This document shows positions 58,035 through 64,000 of a stretch of 64,000 nt of DNA, in pieces (position 1 is the stretch's first letter; the number at the start of each line of letters is the position of its first letter). Origin of the DNA: Sphingosinicella sp942492965 (GTDB lineage: Bacteria > Pseudomonadota > Alphaproteobacteria > Sphingomonadales > Sphingomonadaceae); NCBI GenBank assembly GCA_942492965.1, contig OW818656.1:3720001-3784000 (forward strand). The letters are read 5' to 3'. Below the pieces are notes generated by a model. It did not search any database and was not told the DNA's origin. It saw nothing but the letters and a program-made list of their open reading frames with translations. The position numbers and the translations under genes were made by a program.

Positions 58035-59087
58035 CTAAAAATCGCCCATACAGGCCGCAAAGTCCAATGCTTTACGAAACAGCGTCGGCAAATCCCGCGC
58101 GGCGGATGCATCCGCTGCTCGCCAATCCCCCGCTGGTTTCGTTATTCCTGACAGATCGCCCGAAAACACGGTCAGATGCAACTCGAAATGCGTGAAAACG
58201 TGGGTAACGCGCCCTTCGCCGCGCGACCAGCGCGCAGGGGCAGGGGCGCCGGGATGCGCGCCATCGGCCACCGGGGTGTTCGCGATCTCGCTCATCGGTA
58301 GCCCGAGCATCCCGCCGAGGAGCCCGCGTGGCGGTCGCCGCACGAGCAGGATCTCGCCGCGGTCGCGCAGCACATAGACGTTGGCATAACGCACCGGGCG
58401 CGGCGCTTTCTGCGTCTTTTTCGGGAGCAGGTCGGCGATGCCGCGCCGTGCAGCGTCGCAGGAGCCGGTGATGGGGCAGACAAGACAATCGGGAGACCGG
58501 GGACGGCAGACCGTGGCGCCGAGATCCATCATGGCCTGCGCGAAATCGCCGGCGCGCGCAGCGGGCGTGATCGTTTCGGCGAGCGCGCGAAGCGCGGGCT
58601 TCGCGGCGGGCAGCGGCTGCTCAACCGCGAACAGCCGCGCGACGACGCGCTCGACATTCCCGTCCACGACGACGGCGCGCTCGCCGAAGGCGATCGCCGT
58701 GATCGCCGCCGCCGTATAAGCGCCGATGCCGGGAAGGACGAGCAGCGCGTCTTCGGTGGATGGGAAGCTGCCGCCGTGATCGGCCGCAACGGCGCGCGCG
58801 CAGGCGAGGAGATTGCGGGCGCGGGCGTAGTAGCCGAGGCCCGCCCATGCCGCGAGCACGTCTCCGTCTTCGGCCGCGGCAAGCGCTTCCACGCTCGGCC
58901 AGCGTGTCGTGAAATGTTCGAAATAGGGGATGACGGCCGCAACAGTCGTCTGCTGGAGCATGATCTCCGAAAGCCACACCCGATAAGGATCAGCCGCATT
59001 GGCCCCGGGCGATGCGCGCCACGGCAGGCGTCGGTGCGAGCGGTCGTACCAGGCGAGCAGCGGTGCGGCGATTTCCTTGGCGGGCAT
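58035..59087 (-). CDS. mutY: A/G-specific adenine glycosylase
   Basis: A 350-residue DNA repair enzyme that removes adenine paired with 8-oxoguanine. The helix-hairpin-helix LPGIGAYTAAAITAIAF and the catalytic Asp in VVDGNVERV are visible, as is the 4Fe-4S loop CRPRSPDCLVCPITGSC (C-x6-C-x2-C-x5-C). LSEIMLQQT near the N-terminus holds the catalytic Glu. The C-terminal NUDIX-like 8-oxoG recognition domain starts near residue 235. It is divergent from the DUF721 gene, and their starts are only 26 bp apart. Confidence 0.96.
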   Translation of the reverse strand: MPAKEIAAPLLAWYDRSHRRLPWRASPGANAADPYRVWLSEIMLQQTTVAAVIPYFEHFTTRWPSVEALAAAEDGDVLAAWAGLGYYARARNLLACARAVAADHGGSFPSTEDALLVLPGIGAYTAAAITAIAFGERAVVVDGNVERVVARLFAVEQPLPAAKPALRALAETITPAARAGDFAQAMMDLGATVCRPRSPDCLVCPITGSCDAARRGIADLLPKKTQKAPRPVRYANVYVLRDRGEILLVRRPPRGLLGGMLGLPMSEIANTPVADGAHPGAPAPARWSRGEGRVTHVFTHFELHLTVFSGDLSGITKPAGDWRAADASAARDLPTLFRKALDFAACMGDF

Positions 59088-59113
59088 GGCGCGCCTATGG
59101 CATGGGTTTCACC

Positions 59114-59608
59114 ATGAGGAAACCGGGTGACAGGAGAGGCGGGAGCCGGTCGGTGGCCGAGCTTGTGCCGCTCGTGGGGCGCAAGGCGTTCCGCCGCTTC
59201 GGCTTTGTCGACAGCGCGGTCGTTGCCCGCTGGCCGGAGATCGTGGGGCCGGACTATGCGCGGCATTCGACGCCCGAATCGCTGAGCTTCCCGCACGGCA
59301 AGCGCAGCGGCGGCACGCTCAACCTTTCCGCCACCGGCTCGCATGCGCTGATGATCCAGCATGTCGCGCCGCAGATCATCGAACGTGTGAACCGCTTTTT
59401 CGGCTACGATGCCGTCGCGCGCATCGCCATCCGGCAGGGGCTTGCGGTTGAACGCGCACCGGCGGACGCGCTCGTCCAGACCCCCGGCGAGGTGGCCGAC
59501 GACGTGGCCGGCAGTCTGAAGGCGATCGCCGACGACGGGCTTCGGCAGAGCCTGGAAGACCTTGCGCGGCAGATGAGCGCGACAAAGGGGCTGCCCCTCA
59601 TCCGATAG
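59114..59608 (+). CDS. DUF721 protein, DciA-like
   Basis: A 164-residue DUF721 domain protein. VAELVPLVGRKAFRRFGF and VARWPEIVGPDYARHSTPESL with LNLSATGSHALMIQHVAPQIIERVNRFFGY match the family, whose member DciA loads the replicative helicase. The C-terminal 50 residues are acidic and probably flexible. The start is uncertain: ATG 59114 is used, and ATG 59102 is in frame; neither has a clear ribosome site. mutY-DUF721-dsbA-smc is a conserved alphaproteobacterial order. Confidence 0.8.
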   Translation: MRKPGDRRGGSRSVAELVPLVGRKAFRRFGFVDSAVVARWPEIVGPDYARHSTPESLSFPHGKRSGGTLNLSATGSHALMIQHVAPQIIERVNRFFGYDAVARIAIRQGLAVERAPADALVQTPGEVADDVAGSLKAIADDGLRQSLEDLARQMSATKGLPLIR

Positions 59609-59711
59609 CGAGAGACGTGCTGATCGGCTTTGACTTGGGTTGCGGGCCTCGCCATAGTGCCCCACCCGCATCTGTGGCAGGTATTGGGTTTCTTCGAAGG
59701 TGGACTACCAG

Positions 59712-60464
59712 ATGTTGAGAAAAGCGCGGTTCAAGGCCTTGTGCATGTTTGGTGCTGTCGCAGTGCTTTCGGCCTGCGGTCAGGAGTCGTCAGAGGCCGC
59801 GGGCAACAAGGCCGGCAGCGCCCCCAAGGCAGCCGCGCCGGCAGCAAAAGCCAACTGGCTGGAAACCGTGAAGGCGACCCCCGAGGGCGGCTTCGCGATC
59901 GGCAACCCGAATGCGCCGGTGAAGCTCATCGAATTCGCGTCGCTCACCTGCCCGCACTGCCGCGATTTCCACGAAATGGCGATGCCGACCATCAAGGGCG
60001 AGTACGTTGCCACGGGCAAGGTCTACTACGAGTTCCGCAACTTCGTGCTGAACCCGGCGGATTACGGCGCCACGATGCTCGCGCGCTGCCAGGGGGCGAG
60101 CGCGTTCTTCGGGCTTGCCGACGCGTTCTTCAAGAACCAGCAGGTGTGGATCGAGCCGTTCACCAAGCTGACCGAGGCGCAGACCTCCCAGCTCCAGTCG
60201 TTGTCGCCGGACGAGCAGGTCGTCACCTACGCGAAGCTCGGCGGGCTCGACGGTTTCGTACGCGCGCGCGGGATTCCGGAAGCGAAGTTCAAGGCCTGCC
60301 TCACCGACGAGAAGCAACGCGGCCAGCTCGAGACGATCCGCAAGACGGCGGTCGAGCAGTACAAGGTGACGGGCACGCCCGCATTCGTGCTCAACGACAA
60401 GACGCTTGAGGGCGTGCACAGCTGGGCGGACCTCGAGCCGCTGCTCAAGGATGCCGTGAAGTAG
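59712..60464 (+). CDS. DsbA-family thiol:disulfide lipoprotein
   Basis: A 250-residue periplasmic thioredoxin-fold protein. It has a lipoprotein signal (VLSACGQ), an Ala/Lys/Pro linker, and the DsbA active site CPHC at residues 80-83 in FASLTCPHCRDFHE. The cis-Pro is in VTGTPAFVLND. ATG 59712 follows GAAGGTGG; an in-frame GTG at 59700 would put that site inside the gene. Its position just before smc is conserved in alphaproteobacteria, but functional links are not known. Membrane anchoring suggests oxidation or reduction of envelope proteins. Confidence 0.92.
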   Translation: MLRKARFKALCMFGAVAVLSACGQESSEAAGNKAGSAPKAAAPAAKANWLETVKATPEGGFAIGNPNAPVKLIEFASLTCPHCRDFHEMAMPTIKGEYVATGKVYYEFRNFVLNPADYGATMLARCQGASAFFGLADAFFKNQQVWIEPFTKLTEAQTSQLQSLSPDEQVVTYAKLGGLDGFVRARGIPEAKFKACLTDEKQRGQLETIRKTAVEQYKVTGTPAFVLNDKTLEGVHSWADLEPLLKDAVK

Positions 60465-60499
60465 CGTGAAGCGTGTGGGCGTGAGAGAGCGGGGGACGC

Positions 60500-63400
60500 G
60501 TGCATTTCAGGCGGCTTAGACTCGCCGGATTCAAATCCTTCGTCGATCCTGTTGAACTCAGGATCGAGGACGGGCTGACGGGCGTCGTCGGTCCGAACGG
60601 CTGCGGCAAGTCCAACCTCCTAGAAGCCATCCGCTGGGTGATGGGCGAATCGAGCGCCAAATCCTTGCGCGGCGGCGGCATGGAAGACGTGATCTTCGCG
60701 GGCACCGATCGCCGCCCGGCGCGCGACGCCGCGCACGTGACGCTGCATCTCGACAATTCCAGCCGCCGGGCGCCCGCGCAGTTCAACGATTCGGACGATC
60801 TCGAAGTCGTTCGCCACATCGAACGCGGCCTCGGCTCGGCGTACCGCATCAACGGCCGCGATGTGCGCCAGAAGGACGTGCAGCTGCTGTTCGCGGATGC
60901 TGCGACCGGCGCGCACTCGCCCGCGCTCGTCAGCCAGGGCCGCATCGGCGCGATCATCGCCGCGAAACCGCAGGACCGGCGCCTGCTGCTCGAAGAGGCG
61001 GCGGGAATTTCGGGTCTGCACGTGCGCCGCAAGGACGCGGAGCAGCGGCTGCGCGCGGCGGAAACCAACCTGACGCGGCTCGACGACGTGCTGCAGGGCC
61101 TGTCCGCGCAGGCTGCGAACCTGAAACGGCAGGCGCGTCAGGCGGAGCGCTACAAGAAACTCTCCGAGCAGATCCGTATCGCCGAGGCGATGCTGCTCTA
61201 CGCGAAGGCCTGTGAAGCCGCGGCTGATGCCAACGCCGCGAAGGCGGAGGCGGAGGCCCTGCGCGGGAAGATCGAGGATGCGACGCGCCTCGGCGCCACG
61301 ATTTCAGCGCGGCAGGCGGATGCTGCCGCGAACCTGCCGCCGCTGCGCGAAGCCGAGGCCGAAGCCGCGGCGATCCTGCAGCGCCTCAAGCTCTCGCGCG
61401 ATTCGCTGAACGCCCAACTCAACGAGGTCGAGCGCCGCCGCCGCGAGGCCGAAGCGCGGCGCGAGGCGGCGGAGCGCGACATTGCGCGCGAGGATGCGCT
61501 TCACCACGACGCGCACGCTGCGCTCGAACGGCTCGCGGCCGAAGACGCGGGTATCGCCGCCCGGCTTGCCGAGGTGCAGGCCGCGCTCGGCCCGGCGGAA
61601 GCGCGCATCGCCGAGCTTGAAGTCGTTGTCGAGGCGGACCAGCGCACGCTTGCCGACGCCCTCGCCGCGCAGGCCGAAGCGCAGGGCCAGCGCCGAGCGA
61701 TCGAAGCCGAGCTTTCCGCGCTGCGCTCGCAGATCGCGCGCGCCGAATCCGAAAAGACACGCACGCTCGCCGCGCAGGCCGCCGCCGCGCAGGGTGATGA
61801 CGCGGGCGAGCGCCTGATCGCCGCCGAGGGGCGCGCGAAGGATGCCGAGGCCGAGGCCGAGCGCGCCTCCGCCGCCATCGCGACCGGCGAGGAACGCCGC
61901 GCCGGGGCGGAGACCGCGCGCGATGCGGCGCAGGCGAAGCGCGGCGAGGCGCAGGCCGCGCTCTCCGCGCTCACCGGCGAGCGGCAGTCGCTCCAGCGTT
62001 CGCTCGCGGCGAGCCGTGGCGGCGATGCTGAGCCGCTGATCGACCGCGTGCGCGTGACGAAGGGTTTCGAGGCGGCGTTCGCAGCCTCGCTCGGCGACGA
62101 CACGGCGGCGCCCGTGGGCGGCGAAAGCGGACGCCGGTGGGGCGGGGCGACGAAGGGCGAGTGGGATCCTGCGCTTCCCGCGGGCGCGCGGTCGCTTTCC
62201 GAGGTGATCGAAGCGCCCGAGGAACTGGCGCGGCGCGCGGCGCAGATCGGCATCGCCGACGACGAGATGCTGGACCGGATGGCCGCGAAGCTCTCCGTCG
62301 GTCAGCGGCTGGTGACGACCGAAGGTCGCATGGTGCGCTGGGACGGCTTCCGCACCGAGGCGGGCGACGGCAGCGCGGCTGCGGAAAAGCTGCGCCAGCG
62401 CAACCGGCTCGCCGAGGTCGAGGCATTGCTGCCCGATGCCGAGGCGGCGGTGGAGGCGCTCGATACCGAACTTGCCGCCGCGCGCGCGATCGTCGCCGAA
62501 ACCGCGTCCGCGATCGACGGCGAGCGTCAGGCGCTGCGCCGGGCGGAAGCTGCGCGAGCCGACGCGGCGAAGGCGATGTCGCAGCTCGCCGGGGAGGTTG
62601 AACGCCGCGCCGCGCAGCTCGAAGCGTTCGCGGCAGCAGTGACGCGCGCGAACGACCAGATCGCCGAGGCCGGTGAGAAGGTGCAGGGGCTTGAAGCCGC
62701 ACTGCTCGAAGTGCCGGGTGCCGAGGGGTTGACCGAGGCCGTGACGGCGGCGCGCAACACCGCGGACGCGCACCGCTCCGATCTCGCCACCGCGCGCGCC
62801 GAGCATGTGGCGCTGCAACGCGGGCTGCAAAGCGATACAGCGCGCCGCGATGCGATCACCGCCGAACGCGAGGCTTGGGAACGCCGCATTTCGGGCAGTG
62901 CCGCACAGCGCGAAGAGCTTGCGGCCCGAATCGCTGCGGCGAACGCGACCATCGCCGAAATCGCCGATGTGCCCGCCGCCATCGCCGAGCGGCAGGCGCG
63001 GCTCGCGGGCGATCTCGCTGACGCAGAAGCCGCGCGCCAGGCGGCGGCGGACCGGCTCGCTGCATCCGAATGCGGGCTCCGCACCATCGACGCCGAGGCG
63101 CGCGAGGCGACCGAGATTCTCTCGACGCTGCGCGAGGAGCGCGGGCGCATCGAGGTACGCGTTGAAAACTGCGAGCATCGACGCACCGAACTCAACCGCC
63201 TGTCGGTGGAGCGTTTCCAGTGCTCGCCGCAGATGCTGCCCCAGCGTTTCGAATTCAGCGATGAGAACATGGAGGACGCCGAAACGCTGACCTCCGGGCT
63301 TGACCGGCTGACCGGCGAGCGCGAGCGCATGGGGCCCGTGAACCTGCGCGCCGACGTCGAACTCGAAGAGATCGAGACGACGCTCACCACCTCGACATCC

Positions 63401-63955
63401 GAGCGCGAGGAGCTGGAAACCGCGATCGCCCGCCTGCGCGGCAGCATCGGCTCGCTGAACCGCGAAGGCCGTGCGCGGCTGCTGACCGCGTTCGAGGAAG
63501 TGAACCGCCACTTCGGCGATCTTTTCTCCAGCCTTTTCGGCGGCGGCGAGGCGCGGCTCGAACTCATCGAATCGGACGATCCGCTCGAAGCGGGGCTCGA
63601 GATCATGGCGCAGCCGCCGGGCAAGAAGCTGCAGTCGCTGACACTGCTTTCGGGCGGCGAGCAGGCGCTGACGGCCGTGGCGCTGATCTTCGGCCTGTTC
63701 CTGACGAACCCGGCGCCGATCTGCGTGCTCGACGAGGTCGACGCGCCGCTCGACGACGCGAATATCGAGCGTTTCTGCGATCTTCTCGACCGCATGACGA
63801 CGCTCACCGACACGCGCTTCCTCATCGTGACGCACAACGCCGTCACGATGAGCAGGATGCACCGCCTTTACGGCGTCACCATGGGCGAGAAGGGCGTTAG
63901 CCAGCTTGTTTCCGTGGACCTCGGGCGCGCCGAAACGCTGCTCGCGGCGGAGTAG
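60500..63955 (+). CDS. smc: chromosome segregation ATPase SMC
   Basis: A 1151-residue structural-maintenance-of-chromosomes protein. The N-terminal ATPase half has GVVGPNGCGKSNLLEAI (P-loop Lys37). Two long Ala/Glu/Arg-rich coiled coils flank a hinge near residues 505-625 (VTKGFEAAFAASLGDD). The C-terminal half has the ABC signature LTLLSGGEQALTAVALIF and Walker B ICVLDEVDAPLDD. GTG 60500 is used, as VHFRRLRLAGFKSFVD is the normal N-terminus; GAGAGCGGGGG lies just before. It is complete in the window and follows the dsbA-like gene by 35 bp. It acts with ScpA and ScpB, which are not in the window. Confidence 0.97.
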   Translation: MHFRRLRLAGFKSFVDPVELRIEDGLTGVVGPNGCGKSNLLEAIRWVMGESSAKSLRGGGMEDVIFAGTDRRPARDAAHVTLHLDNSSRRAPAQFNDSDDLEVVRHIERGLGSAYRINGRDVRQKDVQLLFADAATGAHSPALVSQGRIGAIIAAKPQDRRLLLEEAAGISGLHVRRKDAEQRLRAAETNLTRLDDVLQGLSAQAANLKRQARQAERYKKLSEQIRIAEAMLLYAKACEAAADANAAKAEAEALRGKIEDATRLGATISARQADAAANLPPLREAEAEAAAILQRLKLSRDSLNAQLNEVERRRREAEARREAAERDIAREDALHHDAHAALERLAAEDAGIAARLAEVQAALGPAEARIAELEVVVEADQRTLADALAAQAEAQGQRRAIEAELSALRSQIARAESEKTRTLAAQAAAAQGDDAGERLIAAEGRAKDAEAEAERASAAIATGEERRAGAETARDAAQAKRGEAQAALSALTGERQSLQRSLAASRGGDAEPLIDRVRVTKGFEAAFAASLGDDTAAPVGGESGRRWGGATKGEWDPALPAGARSLSEVIEAPEELARRAAQIGIADDEMLDRMAAKLSVGQRLVTTEGRMVRWDGFRTEAGDGSAAAEKLRQRNRLAEVEALLPDAEAAVEALDTELAAARAIVAETASAIDGERQALRRAEAARADAAKAMSQLAGEVERRAAQLEAFAAAVTRANDQIAEAGEKVQGLEAALLEVPGAEGLTEAVTAARNTADAHRSDLATARAEHVALQRGLQSDTARRDAITAEREAWERRISGSAAQREELAARIAAANATIAEIADVPAAIAERQARLAGDLADAEAARQAAADRLAASECGLRTIDAEAREATEILSTLREERGRIEVRVENCEHRRTELNRLSVERFQCSPQMLPQRFEFSDENMEDAETLTSGLDRLTGERERMGPVNLRADVELEEIETTLTTSTSEREELETAIARLRGSIGSLNREGRARLLTAFEEVNRHFGDLFSSLFGGGEARLELIESDDPLEAGLEIMAQPPGKKLQSLTLLSGGEQALTAVALIFGLFLTNPAPICVLDEVDAPLDDANIERFCDLLDRMTTLTDTRFLIVTHNAVTMSRMHRLYGVTMGEKGVSQLVSVDLGRAETLLAAE

Positions 63956-64000
63956 AGATGCCGCCGTGTCTGCCATGCCGCGGTGCGGCAAGGCGAGCGT
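63956..64000. other. right edge, too short to assign
   Basis: Forty-five bases after the smc stop. An ATG at 63958 opens a frame that runs to the edge, but nothing supports it as a gene. Confidence 0.2.

Noticed and set aside
61304..63991. An 895-codon open frame antisense to smc
   Set aside because: Long antisense frames are expected opposite GC-rich coding DNA with strong wobble bias. Its translation is Arg/Gly/His/Leu-rich with no domain, while the plus strand is an unmistakable SMC.

Overview
The window is a gene-dense, GC-rich stretch of bacterial chromosome with no mobile elements, rRNA, tRNA or CRISPR that I can see. It fits an alphaproteobacterium of the order Sphingomonadales. The reasons are a C4-pathway 5-aminolevulinate synthase (hemA), the conserved blocks mutY-DUF721-dsbA-smc, rpiB-glyA-nrdR-trmJ, gatCAB and serB/miaA-ilvBNC-leuA, an S4 protein of sphingomonad type, and a perfect CtrA-type box. 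No gene-free gap exceeds 300 bp; the longest are about 200 to 240 bp and hold regulatory sequence.

Layout. 1-2.5 kb: 3-hydroxyisobutyrate dehydrogenase-like reductase and an exported amidohydrolase. 2.5-5.8 kb (minus): membrane-anchored spermidine-synthase-like protein and hemB. 5.9-12.4 kb (plus): MOSC protein, murI, a thioesterase, a 3-hydroxyisobutyryl-CoA hydrolase-like protein, an ATP-grasp enzyme, an alpha/alpha-toroid protein and hemA. 12.4-20.2 kb: DUF5694 protein, patatin, rpiB-glyA-nrdR-trmJ, an S9 peptidase and rpsD. 20.3-22.1 kb: an unrecognised membrane/secreted pair. 22.2-29.3 kb (minus): leuA behind a leucine attenuator, a small secreted protein, a PEP-CTERM protein, a YceI protein and ilvBNC. 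29.5-34.5 kb: hybrid histidine kinase, miaA and serB starting head to head, a methyltransferase-like protein and a PilZ protein. 34.6-38.5 kb: a Sel1/SPOR protein divergent from a ParA ATPase, a disordered ribbon-helix-helix-like protein and a TPR/SPOR lipoprotein. 38.5-42.7 kb: pyrB with a degenerate dihydroorotase, a metabolite:H+ symporter and ruvX. 42.7-50.8 kb: DUF3089 protein, D-aminoacylase-like lipoprotein, DUF4153 membrane protein and gatCAB. 50.9-58 kb (minus): two secreted unknowns, YbjN, ubiK, TspO and an RND efflux pump. 58-64 kb: mutY, DUF721/DciA-like, a DsbA-like lipoprotein and smc.

Most genes are housekeeping: branched-chain amino acids, haem, pyrimidines, one-carbon metabolism, Gln-tRNA amidation, envelope growth and chromosome maintenance. 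The signals I find most interesting are regulatory or modular: (1) a complete, apparently leaderless leucine attenuator before leuA; (2) a PEP-CTERM gene with a sigma-54-type promoter and an upstream 13-bp dyad whose core is a perfect CtrA box; (3) a chromosomal ParA / RHH / SPOR-lipoprotein cassette facing a second SPOR protein; (4) miaA and serB sharing one CATG for their divergent start codons; (5) a dihydroorotase homologue without its metal-site residues, paired with pyrB. All functional calls come from reading translated sequence and motifs; nothing was searched.
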